From Mesorhabditis belari (taxonomy: Eukaryota > Nematoda > Chromadorea > Rhabditida > Rhabditidae), in contig CAUEEP010000730.1 of assembly GCA_958450365.1 (NCBI GenBank), positions 2,293,001 through 2,357,000 on the forward strand: 64,000 nucleotides of DNA, given 5' to 3'. The position numbers and the translations under genes were made by a program. The notes under the pieces are model-generated. The model searched no databases, was not told the origin of the DNA, and worked only from the letters and a program-made list of their open reading frames with translations. Below, one piece after another: positions 30,001 through 43,800 of this stretch (the first letter of the stretch is position 1; each line of letters opens with the position of its first letter).

Positions 30001-33000
30001 TCCCGGTTGCGTGAAGTGGCGAGTCGAAGTAACCGATCTAAATATCGACTTTATTATTCATAAGACACCATTAGTTTCAAATTTAATCCGTTTTTTTAAT
30101 ATTTTCTTTAGTTATGAAGTTTGTACTTCTTGTGAGAGAACGTTCGTAAAGATGGTGGCTCGAAGACGTTGTGTCATCAACTCGGAGCCAAGCCCGAAGA
30201 AAAACACCTAAATTTGTATAGGTGAAACCTGGACGAATATACAAAGAAATTTCAATTTACATGCGTGAGAACGGAGAAAGCCTGAGCGATGGCTAAAACG
30301 AGAAAGAGAAGAGCCCAGATATGGCCTTTGTGAAGGAGATCGGCCGGTGGTAAAGTGAAAATCTAAAAAAACAACATTCAAGAGTATATAAATCCAATAT
30401 AATTTATGTAAATCTCTGTTCAGCTTACATCGAGCATTTGTGTGAAGAAAATGGAATATGCCGGGAATACGAATCCACCTATGATCACCCCGATCATTCC
30501 AATGCACAACCAGATCTATATAAGGTAGATAAGCTTTATCTTACTTTATTTTTTTTCCCAATCAACTAAATTACCCGTTCTTTTGATGCAAAATGCAGTA
30601 TCTCTAGAAGATTCGTCTTCTCCGCTCCCACCTCATCGATCTCTAAAAATTTTTATTGGAGATCTCTTCTTTTTTTCGAAACCTCTTTTCAGCCGACTCA
30701 AGTCATCTTTCTTTTCATTGACTTCATTATTTTCCATCACTTCATTGATTACCGATGATTGTACAGTACTTGATCGATGTCTCAATGAAGGAACTGTTGA
30801 ACTCTGAAAAGAATCTCTTGAACTTTCGAATATGTTCCTGGTTGGTTTTATTTACAAAGGAATAATCTCGATTTGAAGCTCAAAAGTGACTTATTGGTAA
30901 AGGTTTCTCAGAACGCTTAGAACCAAGCAAAAATCAACCTCACGACGGTAATTTCTTGATACAGGAAGCTCTTCTTTACCTATAATTTCATTATCTTTTG
31001 CTTTAATTTCTTTCACAAACTTTCCACATTATCGATAGTATCGGCAAATGTTTGTGCTTGAATGAGATCATAATAAAGGCCCTTTTGTTGAATGAGTTCA
31101 TCATGTGATCCCTCTTCGATCACTTCTCCTTCCTAGACAATCGACGTAACTTCTATGTCCCTAGTAACCTTTAAAAAGGACTTTCATTCTTTCTCTTCTG
31201 TGCCGTTTTCCTTTCTAGATAAGAAAAAACCGAAATGGTTTAAATAACATTTGTCCCTTTGTGCACTTAGCATGCAATTTTTCAAGGAAAACCCCAAGTA
31301 CCCTTTGAAATAATCAAATCTGTAATTTGCCTTGATAGCGATAATTTTGTCGGCATTTCGGATTGTCGACAAACGATGTGCTATGATTATCGTTGTGCGA
31401 CCCTCAGACGCCTGAAAATAAAATTACATAACATTTTTGACTCTAGATACTAGACTGTTCAGAAAGTCTTTTCATTCCTTTTCGTACTTCCGTTTAAAAC
31501 CAACAAATGCACCAATTAAACTACGGTTTGTTTCATTAGAAAGGCCAATTATTTTCCTGCAAAATAACATTAAAACTGGTTTCTTTGTTATTTGCTTGTT
31601 TGAATTTTTTTATTTTTCCAACGGAAGTAGGAAAAGGGACAAAAAGGCTTTTTGAACAGCCTAATATTATATTAATTTAGAATGCCAAGCCCTGTTTTCA
31701 ACGTATCTAACCTTTTCTAAAGCTTTTTGTACAAGTCCTTCACTTTCTGCATCTAATGCACTTGTCGCTTCATCGAGAAGAAGTATTCGCGGATTTCTGA
31801 CCAAAGCTCTAGCGATTGCTATTCTTTGCTTTTGACCTAAAACATTCATCCAAAAAAAGTAGAAAAAAATTATGAGAACCTCCAGACAATTGGGTTCCTC
31901 GATCACCAACAAATGTCGAATAGCCCTAATAGTAAAGAGTAAAGAAATAGAGCTAGAGGATTTTCATGTCAAATAATGGATTTTGTATAGAAAATTATTA
32001 CTGTAAAGTGTATTCTGAAAATCTATAAACATCATCTAGATTTTTCCAAAGCCAAACAAATGAACTTACTTGAGGTAATCGCTTGATGAAAACCTCTGCA
32101 TTTGCCGCTCGACAAGCCTGACCGAGAGTCTTTTGATCAATATCTTCTCTTCCAAACTGTAATCACAATTCTTTTTTTGAAATCAACCATTTCAATAGTT
32201 CTTTAACAAGACTAACACGGATATTTTCCTCGATCGAGCAATTAAAAAGAACGGGTTCTTGTGAGACAACAGCTATCTGTTCTCGGAGATATGCAATGTT
32301 TAACTCATTAATTGGTGTCCCGTCAATCAATATCTGGAATTGTTCTTTAAAATGATCTACATTGATTGCAAACCGATCCATTTTCTGCATCATAATACCG
32401 CAGGAGAAGGTTTACCACAGAGCTTTTTCCACACCCAGAACTTCCCACCAAGGCTACTGTTTGACCTGGTTCCACATTGAATCGCAATCCTTTCAACACC
32501 TAGAAAGTTTCCTCTTTCAGTTTTTATCTAGCAAATAATAGCACGAGTTTATTTTAAAACCCTACTTGAACATCGGGCCTTGTTGGATAACTAAAACGGA
32601 CATCGTTGAATTCGATTTTTCCCTTCATCGCTCCACCCTTTTTGCCGGCCTCGCTTTGAGAATCAATTTCTGGAGTCTAGAACTTCATTTTAATCGTATG
32701 ATGTGCTTAGTTTTAGTCGTTATAGTCGTTTATGAAATTATGCCATTTTTACATTATTTACCCGATCAAGCACTTCGAAGATACTCGCAGCGGCTCCTTG
32801 CGCGGCACCCAAAACCAAAAGTTATCATTTTAGCATCACGTTTTACTTACCCAAAACTGCAATTTGGGGACCACCTAAAAGTTGATTTGTATGTTTGTTA
32901 GTTAAATACTTGTTGTTTTAAATACTCACTTTGTCCGAGAGCCATAGATCCCATCATTACCGAGAAGAAAACCTAAAAAAAGCAAGCAATTAGTGGCCGG

Positions 33001-34461
33001 ATTCTATCGCCTGGTCGAATTCTGTCATCGCGTGTACACCAATTACATAAATTACAAATCAAATAAAACCAACAGTTAACAATTCTCCTGGTGTGATCTC
33101 TCCATTATGAACCCAATTCACGCCAATGTAGAAAGCCAAAGCAAAACTGGAGAAATTTGTCAACTGCATCGCTCCAAATGATCCTCCAATAGAGGCCGCT
33201 TTGTAGATTCCCATTCGACGAGCTTCTGATAGAGCTTCCGAATATCTGAATTGATACTTATTATGAAAACTTTCTTCAGAAATTTCTTTCTTGTCAAACC
33301 TTTTTGATTCTCTGTTCAATCCATTGAAAGCCACAACTGTTCTGATTGATGAAATCACTTCTTCAGCAACTTTCCCCGCTTTCGAATATTTGATTGTTTC
33401 AAGCAATGTCAACGTGGTCATTGACTAAAAATTGATTTTAAACTTCAATTTACTCTTGATAGTTTACTCTTGAGATGAGAAATCCGCAAACTACTTGAAA
33501 TGGGGTAAAACCGAGCATGATGAGGGTGAGCTTCCAATTGTGCGCGAAAGCCACCACAAATCCTAAACAACATATACTCAATAGGTTACCGATACAGTTT
33601 AATTCCATTTAAAAGTGAGTACCTGTAACGAACTGCGATAGAAATTGTATCATGAGACCGAGTTTGTCTCCGGTTCCTTCACGTACTCGTTCAAGTGAAC
33701 TAAACATTGGGCAAACGATTGCATAAGCTTTGTGAGTGCTATTTGACTCCTAGTTTGTTATTATTATTTAATCTGAACTTACTCAAAAAGTTTTGTGGCC
33801 ATTGTTCCACCTTGATTTTTGTCAAAGAAAGCGATATCTTGTCTCAAAATAGCCTCAAAGAATTTCCTCCTCAGTCGATCGTTCATTCTCTCACAAACAA
33901 CCAAAAGACAGCTTACCTCAAAAAACGTTTTTTTATTTTGGTTTCAATTTTCCGTAATTTATAAACACAGTAGATTTTACTTGGAGATACGCTGCGATGA
34001 AGATTCCAACAGTCAGTCCTGCATATTGATAGACAACTTTCATAATTCGATCCTTGAATACATCTTCTGTGAATGAATCATCCATTGGAACACCTCAATT
34101 TGCTATTTCTTTTACAATTCTCATATACTTACTATAATTATTCTTCAAATAAATCTCTTCGTCGATAAATGATTGTCCAATATTTCCTTGTAGAATGGCC
34201 ATCAATGGGAGACCGACTCCTGTACAAGCTGATACTCCCAAACCAAGCATTAACAAGCAAAAGTCGAGTTTTGTCAAGTATCGAAACTGGAAATTGAGCA
34301 CGTACAAGAAAAACGCAAAAATAACGAACCAATTTCCTCAACGGTACTTTCTGTGGTGGTTTCTCTTCTTCTTCTTCTTGAGCATCTTTTGTCATCCCAT
34401 TTTCATCCCTTTCTTTGTCAAATTCCACCTCGATTTTTGTGCCTTTCTTGTCGTTCACCAT
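27075..34461 (-). CDS. P-glycoprotein, full ABC-B multidrug transporter
   Basis: A two-half ABC exporter (P-glycoprotein/MDR class) in the membrane, probably exporting xenobiotics or lipids. The start at 34461 gives a charged N-terminus ([20 protein letters not shown]). TMD1 includes [37 protein letters not shown] and [18 protein letters not shown]1 has Walker A in [13 protein letters not shown], the Q-loop in [17 protein letters not shown], the signature and Walker B in [19 protein letters not shown] and [17 protein letters not shown], and the H-loop in [17 protein letters not shown] linker ([17 protein letters not shown]) is followed by TMD2 ([20 protein letters not shown]). NBD2 has [20 protein letters not shown] and [19 protein letters not shown]. 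The C-terminus is [20 protein letters not shown]. Both ATP sites appear complete. One intron holds a minisatellite and another a mariner MITE. Confidence 0.93.
29188..29545. repeat. 14-bp minisatellite, about 25 copies
   Basis: A tandem array of CCAATGACCCAATG (plus strand) in an intron of the P-glycoprotein. The first about 14 units are identical. Toward the right the array shows one CCTAATG unit, one unit with a base lost, and then units with CCCGATG, so the array is homogeneous on one side and diverged on the other. Because 14 is not a multiple of three, every minus frame is open and repeats [18 protein letters not shown] peptides; these are not proteins. Confidence 0.95.
31450..31664. mobile_element. 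Mariner-type MITE (215 bp) in P-glycoprotein intron
   Basis: The left end CTAGACTGTTCAGAAAGTCT is preceded by TA. The right end AAAAAGGCTTTTTGAACAGCCTAA is followed by TA. Inner blocks (CCTTTTCGTACTTCCGTTTA; CAATTAAACTACGGTTTGTT) match the copies at 21674 and 44817. Confidence 0.75.
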
Positions 34462-37145
34462 AATTCAGATTTACACAAATGATTCGTGAAAAATGAACCG
34501 GCTGTTTCATTGTCTTTAAATAATTCTTGGGCCTACAAACTTCGCAAAGAGCATTTCGTGCAGAAACAATAAGAAAAAAAATTGATAAGAGGGGGAATTG
34601 ACAAGAAACCATAGAACAAGGCTTTAAGTGGGGTTTGTGCTGCTTTTGGAAAAGAATCGGGGTTTGTTGTCTTGAAGAACATTTATAGATTGTTTCACTA
34701 CTGATCAAGTAACTGATCGGATTTGGGCTAAAAAAATTCAAATTTTTTTAAAGTCTTAAAATAATATAGTTGTGCAATCTAAAATAAAAAATTTTTAAAA
34801 TCAAAATTGAATGACACTACGAGGGGGGGTCGAATCCGGGTCGTGTGGACTGCGCCACGGCAACAAAAAGTGGTGGAGCTTGCCGTGAGGCGAGCTTCAC
34901 CGCTAGTAACAGAATACTATAATTGCTTGAAAACCCCCGAAATATTGAGCCACAAAAACTCGATGAGTCATTTATACCTCTTTCCCGTCTTCTTTTTGGC
35001 CTCAATAACTTGTGTCAACGTAGAATGTTTTCCTCCTTTTCTTTTTCTCTTTTTGCAGAACGAGTGCCTTTCCATACTTATTGGACATTTCACGTCAAAT
35101 CAACGACGACAGCTTCTACTTCCCCAAAACCTAATGGAGATTGGAGAAAAGAATTTGAGGAAGAGAAGAGACAACTCTCTGCTAATAACAGGATATATAC
35201 AAGTCGCTGAATCATTCGTAATAAAGTACTCTCAAATATTGTATTTGTTTTGCTTTCTTCTGGATAACCGCATATCACTTATTTGACTAAAGTCAAATTC
35301 TACCTCTGCAAATTTTATGCGTGGCAAATCTCGTCTAACAAACATGTTAAATTGTGTGTTTCCTTTTAGCAACGTAATGCGACTTACAAGTAAATGTGTA
35401 AACCTCAGAGTACCATTTGAAGCCTAACAAGAATTGTAAGAATCAGTGTTCACTAAAATTTTCTGCAAAGCACTTTTCAGTGCAAATGTAACTGCCTTAA
35501 CTTTGTAATCCAAAATATTCGTGAACCCCTCTTATGCCCATCAGATCAACGAGCTACAATAGTTCTCCTCAACACCTCTATATCATCCTCCGGTTCCCTT
35601 TTCTCTGACATCCAAAATGGATTCTCCTTTGTGACCCACTCATCAAACGGCTCTTTCCCATTTCTTTTTCTAGGTGATATGTTTATTGCGTCGAGAAATG
35701 GGACTCAATTTGATTCGTTTTCTCTTTTTTTTCTAAAAAGATCCCATTCCTCATAGGGCATCACTTTGAAGGGATAGATATTTATTTTTGTGTTCACAAA
35801 GAGCTTTCATAAAGACATTTATTTTCTTTTTTTTAAGATTTAACATAATACAATATCGTGCTATAGTCAAATAAGATCATCCTGCAAAAGAACGAAAAAA
35901 TCAAAAAAAGACCACCCACGAATTCCTTGTGAAATACGTTATCCCTTCTCTTCTCGCAATTACAATGTTTTTGCGGGTGCATAAAAAGAAACTAAATCCA
36001 GGAGAAGCTTCTTTTTTTTCAAAAACGCTATAGGAAAAGAGTAGGTGAAGAGAAAATTGTGGTCATTGCAGCAAGTAGAAGATAATTGAAGATTTGGGAG
36101 GAGAGACTTTGAGAGAATAAGAAGTGAAGGGGAAGACCCGATCTAGAGATATCTCCCCTTTCCCTTCCACAATTTGACTCTAAGAATCACTTAGTTTTTT
36201 CGCAGCACATGTTTCTGTACTAAAATATACTTAAAATAGAAGTCTTTCTTAAATCAGTCTAGTCCAATGATTCTCTGGACTCTCTGGACTCTCCTTTGAG
36301 ACCAAATAAAAGACTGCCACGTTTCGTGTTGCTTTGAAATCTATCATATTCTACATTTTAGAAATACAAAATGATAATTTTTGGTTTTAGTTCATTATGA
36401 ATTTGTCGGCACAATGGATTTGCATAAGTTGTCCATGAGCTGCAGAATTGAATGGCTTCTTATTCCAAGCAATCATGAAAATGGTGTGTTTGGATATGCT
36501 TCTAGCGGAATGTTTTCATTTCATCAAAAATTGGGACACTTTCAATTTGTCTCATAAATGGGTTCAAGCAGAGGAAAAAGAAATAGCAGACCGGAAATTC
36601 GAACGGCCGATTTTCACTCGTCGAAAGGTCTCCTCAAAAAGGGGAATGAAGAATGAAGAATGGAGAAAAAGTTGAAAAGTTGTGAAGGGGAAATCATTTC
36701 TTTTTCGTTGGCTACAAATTGCTCTCCCACAAACAAATCTCAATTCCGTTTCCTCTCACCAATTTCTCTTTAAACTTTTTCTTCCCGAATTGCTATTTTC
36801 TAAAATGGGTTGTACATTGAAGCTCATTGTTTTCTTTTAAATTGCTTGCTTTTCTTGCTCAAGAGTTATCTAGTCTCAGTCGGAGTTGTCCCTTTGTACG
36901 TCTTTTATGCTTATTTTGTCTTTTTTGCCCTTTTTTCTTTCATTCATCACCAAAATATAGTAATAAACGAGTGTCGACAATTATCTTCTTCTAAGCGTTT
37001 ATTTTCTCGAAAAGAAATTCAATTCATTTCTCCTCGTTTTTGCACTCAATTTGGTCTCTCTTTTTTCTTCTTTGTTGAAATGTTTCTTTTTTTATTACTC
37101 TCTAAACTCATTGTCTATCAAATTTAGCCTACTAACTTTACTCGA
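34462..37145. other. Intergenic region between P-glycoprotein and the channel gene
   Basis: About 2.7 kb of AT-rich sequence. Only one possible small gene is worth listing (34963-35286). At 34815-34865 the minus strand shows GTGGCGCAGTCC followed closely by CGGATTCGACCCC, like tRNA A and B boxes but far too close together for a tRNA. The rest, 35300-37140, shows no exon I can support. Confidence 0.4.
34963..35286 (+). CDS. Possible small secreted protein (dual-frame)
   Basis: ATG 34963 opens a signal-peptide-like start, MSHLYLFPVFFLASITCVN. A 39-bp sequence GTAGAATG...TTTTTGCAG fits a nematode intron, after which the frame continues NECLSILIGHFTSNQRRQLL and includes a dibasic NLRKRRDN, ending at 35284-35286. 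The same exon pair is also open in a second frame, from ATG 34923, giving a tail RVPFHTYWTFHVK and DWRKEFEEEKRQLSANN and ending near 35210. I cannot tell which frame, if either, is translated. A secreted or neuropeptide-type precursor is conceivable but unproven. Confidence 0.25.
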   Translation: MSHLYLFPVFFLASITCVNVECFPPFLFLFLQNECLSILIGHFTSNQRRQLLLPQNLMEIGEKNLRKRRDNSLLITGYIQVAESFVIKYSQILYLFCFLLDNRISLI

Positions 37146-39596
37146 ATGTATTTCTCAATATTTCTGCAATGTTTTTGGATAAAGGTGAGATTTTTGCTTT
37201 TTGTGAGGACAAAGGAACCACTAATGAAATTTTGGGAATAGAGAGCAATTTGGCGGAGTCATTCCTCGAAAGTCTAGTATCCAAGCCTGATCTAATATTT
37301 ATTCTGTATGAAATTTCGAATAATACTTTTCTTTATTAGAAGAAATTCAAATTTCTAGTTGATTGTCAGCAGTGTAATCATCGACCATGACTACAATTTA
37401 TCGATCGAAGAGGAAGATGATTCGTTCGTTCACAAGATCATCTTAATCCATTGAAAGTTTCAGTTTTGATCACGGAAAGAAGAATTGCACCAGAGACATT
37501 GAGATTATCGAAACAATCACAAATACAACATATTACAACAAATTGAGGATACCAAGTAGGAGAATTATAGAAGAGCAAGTTAGGTATGGGAAAATTCTTT
37601 CAGAGGATACGGGTATGACAGTGAGAGTTGAGATATGGATACAAGCTATATCATCAATTGATGAAATGACAAATGATTTTGAGGTGAGTACAACGAGGAA
37701 TCAGCTGGAGAATCAGTTAAACATCTTTATCGTAGAAACTTAATTTCAGATGGATATCTATATCACAGAGACATGGCACGATCCAGCTCTCCGATTTGAG
37801 CATCTTAATCCATGTAAAGGAAATCTATCACTCAATCATCAGGTGCAAATAAACATTGAATGCGGATAACTGAATACCATTTGTGGTTTCAGGTTTTGGA
37901 CAAATTGTGGACACCGAATAGCTGTTTCATCAATAGCAAAGTCGCTCAAATACATGATTCACCTTTTCGGTTAGAACAGATGTTTGCAGTAAAGATTTGT
38001 CAACAAACTCTTTTAGAAGTATTTTCTTAATGCTTCATCCGAATGGAACTGTCATGGTGAATTATGTGAGTTTTCATTGAGAAAGTCGATATCAATAACA
38101 CGATTTTTGTTTCAGAGAGTGCGAGTGAAGGGTCCATGCGAGTTAGATCTCGCTCAGTTCCCAATGGATACACAGGTTATTTTCGATCAGTCAAAAACCA
38201 AACATTAGTTCAAATCACCCACCGTTAGGCCGGTTTTTCGGCTGGTTTGTAAAATAAATCTATGATTGTTTTAGACATGCGGACTCATCTACGAGAGGTT
38301 GGTTATCCTTACAACTGTTTCTTTATAGTTACCACATAAAATCCCATAAAATTCAGTTTTAACTACAACAATCAAGAAGTGAAGATGAAATGGACAAGTG
38401 ATGATGGAACAGCTGTCAGACCGCTAGATAGTTTGGATTTTGAAAGTTTTTTTCTGATTTCAAACTTGTTTTCCAGAAATCGTTCTTCCCGATTTCACTT
38501 TAATCGGCATTCATACGCAAAGCAAGGAAGAGGTGGGCTAAATTAATTTCATTAATATACAAATGAAAGCAACTTTCATTACCCATTTCGTTCAGCCATA
38601 TCCAGCTGGTATGTGGGATGAACTCCATCTGACTTTGATCTTTGAGCGACGGTATATCTGGTATTTCATGCAAGCCTATCTTCCCACATATCTCACTATC
38701 TTTATTAGGTTTCTTTTTGCTTGAGACCTTTACTCAAAATATAACAATGAAGTTCTTTTTAAAATATTCTCATTCTGAATATTTGCAGTTGGGTTTCTTT
38801 CTCGCTTGGACCACGGGCCATCCCGGCACGAACAATGCTTGGAGTGAATGCTTTGTTAGCAATGATATTTCAGTTTGGAAATATTATGCGAAATCTCCCC
38901 AGAGTCTCCTATATCAAGGCTATAGGTACAAGATATAAATTTGCTTTAAAAAACAATTTTTTTCAGATGTTTGGATGCTCGTTTCAATGACTTTCATTTT
39001 CTGCTCATTGCTAGAGTTGGCGATTATCGGGTATAAAGTACGCGAGGTTGGCCCGAAACCGAAAAGTCCAAAAAGGAAAGAGGTGCATAGGATAAACATT
39101 TTTATAGTAGAATAATATGATTATATCTAATAATCTATCCAGAGTGAAGCCTATGAAGCATCTCCAAAGGGTCTTTGTCTTTACGAGAAACGATTTATGC
39201 TTCCCGCCAATTGTAAAGCTGAACTTAAAAAAGGTAGACACGACAGGCTTAAAACTATAATATATTTGTAAATTTATAGTTAAATCTAAGTTTTCAAAAT
39301 AAACATTATACTAAAAGTATGCTAAATCAAATTCAGAAAGTAAATGGAAAAAGCAAACGGGTACGGATTGGCCACCAGAGAGAATCGATGAACTCTCGAG
39401 TCTCATGTTTCCTGCATGCTTCTTGATTTTCAATGTAAGTAATATAAAGGCATTGAACAAATATCTAATCTACATATATTACTTGCTAACACTTTTTTAT
39501 AGTTTTAATTTTTTTCAGATAGTCTATTGGACGTACTACGGACGGAGTAGCAGTCAAGAAAAGCTCTCAAGGAATGGAACTGTTTTGATTATGTAG
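37146..39596 (+). CDS. Cys-loop ligand-gated anion channel (LGC/GABA-amine type)
   Basis: A pentameric ligand-gated ion channel subunit. ATG 37146 opens a short hydrophobic first exon ([13 protein letters not shown]) that splices to [15 protein letters not shown], giving a signal peptide. The ligand-binding domain includes [31 protein letters not shown] and [13 protein letters not shown], and a canonical Cys loop [15 protein letters not shown] (13 residues between the cysteines). TM1 is [19 protein letters not shown]2 has the anion-selective PAR turn in [20 protein letters not shown], and TM2-3 reads [16 protein letters not shown]3 is [21 protein letters not shown]4 is near the end ([20 protein letters not shown]). 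TM2 and the TM2-3 loop resemble serotonin/amine-gated chloride channels such as MOD-1 and LGC-50-type proteins; the ligand is not predictable. AATAAA lies shortly after the stop at 39594-39596. Confidence 0.85.
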
Positions 39597-40848
39597 ATAG
39601 CTTACGATTTACGATATATATTTCTTTGAGCAATAAATAAAATCAATATTTACAGGCAATTTAAAAAGCTTATTCCTATTTCACAACAGCTTCACTGTAG
39701 GCAGAAAAATTTCAATCTTTTTTTTGCTTATTTTATTTTGGTGTTGATTTATGTATGGGTAAGTAAAGTATAGATGACGTTATTCCACTGAAAAACTAAT
39801 CGTCATGTGCCAGGAAGTGATTGTCTGGTGAAGGGTCACCTGGTATTGCTCTCTCGATTAGCTTTCTCTAAATTTTCCCAAACGTTTTATGGGAATGCAA
39901 AATGCCTCAAAAAGCTGTGCAAACCTTTTTGCCCCCACCTTTGCCCAGATCATTTTTGTCATTTCGGCCTTCAAAGTTTGCATTTTTTGTGAGGCCAAAT
40001 TTTCCTTTTTGCAAAAATTCTCTAGCCTTTGGAATGCAAAGAAAAGTGATGCCGTTTTTTGAGTGAACTGTGCTGATGGATTTCGATCTAAAAATTTGAG
40101 AAGAATTTGAGCCAAATAGGTTAAATGCTGATGTGCTTTGATGGTGTTGACCTTTGGAAGAACTCGGAAGAAGCAAAAGAAGAAAAATGAAAGAGAAGTT
40201 GAATTTTCGCCTGAAAATACAACCAAATAAGAAGCAAGTAACAGTTTTGTTTAAGAAAAATACATTTATTCACGTGAATAATGTGGTACAAACAATACAC
40301 AAACACAATCCCCAACACTGTTTAGCAAAAGAACCAAAACTGCTGCTAGGCACGAAGAGGGGGATTGAGATGAACATTCTATTAGAGATAACTAACTGAT
40401 CAGAAATGTATCCAGCTGCCACAATCATTCATTGCTCTGAAACCAGTATCATCAATTCACATTTCCACATCCACATGGTCCAGAATGTGACAATAACCGG
40501 ATATGAGCAATGTTGTTACTGACTGGCCCACACATTCACTCACAGTCATCCATTTACAATTACGTCAATTTTATTTCTGAATAACCATTTTCGCTCAAAA
40601 ATTCATCTTTGATTGCACAGCCTCGTCGATGGACATTTTGCAGTGAATGAAAAGAAGCGAACTTTTCGCTCCATCAAAAATGAGGAGTGATGGGGGTGGA
40701 TTGAATTGAGGGTGGAGAAAAAATAAAAAAAAGAAACAGTTGAGTAAACCATAAAGAATATCGGGTATAAAATGTGGCCAGTTGAAAGGTCGATTCGCTT
40801 TTTTTCATCACTTCAATTCCCGATCGGCCAAAGAAAGGGAAAACGAGG
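39597..40848. other. Intergenic between channel and peroxidase
   Basis: About 1.25 kb. A minus-strand open frame at 39858-40226 (122 codons, Phe-rich start then Lys/Ala/Leu-rich) has no recognisable domain. I treat it as unsupported. Confidence 0.4.
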
Positions 40849-43800
40849 ATGATTCGTCCAATCGTGGCTCTCGTCGCCTTTGCTGCATTGGCGTTCGTTT
40901 TTTTGATAATATTACATACAATAAATGTTCTATTAATTTCTACAAACCATTCGAATTCAAAATTTTAGTTACTGCACCCAAGATTGCTCTGATCTTCAAG
41001 GAGCTGTCACAAAATGTATAACAGACGCTTTCCAACAGATCACCATTGAACAACAGAATCAACTCACTACTGGTTTGTTTTAAATTTGTTTCAAAACCAA
41101 TAATCTTTTATAGATGATGTGGTCACCTCACAAAAGGCTGATCCCGATGCACAAGCTAAACAAGGCAAAGGAGATACATTGCAAAGAGCCACTGAACTTC
41201 TCGTTGCTCAATGTGGAGTTGAGGTGAGAGAAAACACTTACAATGGAAAAATAGAAAGATATGTAAAGCGTAGTTTTAACTTATCTAAAACATATGCAGC
41301 TTTATTCACTTTTAGGTAATCAATGAGATCGATACGGCTGGCATTGACACCGACGCAATCTTCGATCAGGTCACAGCTAATGCTGTTAATCCCGCTCGAG
41401 TGAAGAGATACGTTAGGTGCGTGAAACGAAAGAAATAAACATTCAGATGATCATTCATATCTGAGACTTTTTAATAATTAAATTGCAAATAAGTATTATG
41501 AATTGAAGTCCAGATGAAAAAGAAATAGCGATTTCAGCGGCCCAATGGGAGACGCTTCACAGTGTCGTGAGGATCAACCATGCTCGGGAAGGTGGGGTTT
41601 TGGATAGAAATCTATAATAATTAGATGTAACAAATATCTAATGCAAAACAAAAACACTTTAGTGAACCAATCCGAAGAATCACTGGTGACTGCAACAATC
41701 TGCAACGAGCCAAAGATGGAGCCTCGTTGATCCCATTCGCCAAACTTCAACCACCAGTTTACGATGATGGTAAATTCTCATTTAGTTTGCATTTAATTTG
41801 GATAATTTAATTTAAATTTGTTTGTTTATTCATTTTCATTGTTGTTATTTTGCATTATAATAACATTAGGGATTGGATCGATCCGTGTTCTCACAACCAA
41901 CAAAGCCTCGAAACTTCCCTCAGCCAGAATTATCTCCAACAAACTCTTCCAACAGGTATGAAATCTTAGATTTGAATCTGTGTATATGATGTTTCTTTAT
42001 TCACAAACATTTAGACCGACCCTTACCCAGTGGACACGAGTGGATACTCCCACTTGTTGATGCAATTTGGTCAAGTGATCGCTCATGATCTTGTTCTCAC
42101 TCCATCTTCAACTGGTAGGGAATATTAGAAGCAACTTTAAAGACAAATACATATTAGAAAATATTCCAATTATTAGACGATAACTTTTCTATTTTGATCT
42201 TTTTTACATAAGATCTCTTTTTCTAGGAACTGGCGGTGCCGCTTTGGACTGCTCGATCTGTGATCCGACAATGTATGACAAGAACTGTGCTCCAGTCACC
42301 GTCCCAACTGGTAATACATCAATATTAAAATATAATATACGTTGACTGAAATCGTTTTCTTAAAAGTTAGCCAAGAATAGGTAAATTCAATGATTGACTA
42401 CGGATATCTTCAGGTGATCCCTACTTCAAGACCTCTTGTTTCAAATTCACTCGTGCTCTCAACGCTCAGACCAAAGTCGGACCGAGAATTCAAATCAATC
42501 AGGTAAATTATTTGTTGTTATTCTTGAAAATTCTCTTTAGCAAACTCACTTTTTGGATCTTTCCGTTGTTTATGGAGCTAATTTGTGCGATCACAATAAA
42601 CTGCGCTCGTTTGCCAAGGGACAATTGAAGACACAAAGCCCACAAGGATATAACATGATGCCCACTGATTCAGCTGTGAGTAGAAAAATATTTGCTGAAG
42701 AATGTTGTAGTTGAAGGATGGCAAATTCAGGACACAAACTGCCACTCGGGACCCGCTTATCCATGCACTCTTTCTGGAGATCTGCGAACATCCCTTCATC
42801 CTGGTCTCTATGCTCCACAAATGTTCCTCCTTGCTGAACACAATCGAGTAAGTTATGGACGTGTATTTGTTGCACAAATAAGCACAAAATTATTAGCTTA
42901 GAGTTATTTAATGTCGTTTATAGCAATGACACATGTATCAATTGTACTTTCAGATTGCCCAAGCAATTACCACAGCTCGTCCACAATGGCCTGATGAGAG
43001 AGTATTCCAGGTTTGCTGAAAGAAAATTCTCAACACGTTTGACCAACTTTTGATTTCAGGAAACTCGCCGTATTGTGATTGCTTTCTATCAACATTTTGT
43101 TTACACACATTATCTTCCAAAGATTCTTGGATCAACCCTCATGACCAAGGTAGACCGCTTGTTGGATTTGACTTTTAAAAACAAATAAAATTCGGTTTTC
43201 CCACCAAACAACAGAGTCAAAAACTAAAAACCTTATTTTAGTTCGGTTTGAACCCATTGAGCACAGGATTCTTCACAGGATATAACCCGAGTGTTGATCC
43301 GGCAATCATGTCTGAATTCGGTACAAATGCTTTCCGATTTGGACATTCTGAGGCCCGCAGTGTGAGTAGAATTCTTGGCTGTGGCTATCGTATCCTGCTT
43401 GATTTTTGGTTAATCATGAGTGTTAATTACAATATATCATAGATCTCTTTCAGGACTTTGCTCGTGTCGACAATAACAACAAGACAGTTGGCACACCGGT
43501 CATGTTGGGAGGTTAGTTTTTAGAGTTTTTAAAAAGATAATTCTTGATAACTGAAAGGGTTGATTGAAATATTCATTCTTTTTAGATAATATCTTCTATC
43601 AAGATCCAATTTACAACAAAACAGCTCAACAGTACGAATCACTCGGTCACGGATTGATGTACACACAAATGATGAAACAAGACAATCAATTCTCATTCGA
43701 CATCCGAAATCGAGTTTTCGAAATCCGTGGCAAACCGGTAAGCATAAAGAAAATTTAAATTCTGCAGTTAAAAACTGAAAAGTGCTCAACTATAAATGTT

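Noticed and set aside
34815..34865. tRNA gene on the minus strand
   Set aside because: A-box-like and B-box-like words are only about 20 bp apart and there is no acceptor stem.
39858..40226. 122-codon minus-strand frame
   Set aside because: No domain, no splice context, Phe-rich start; could be chance in AT-rich DNA.
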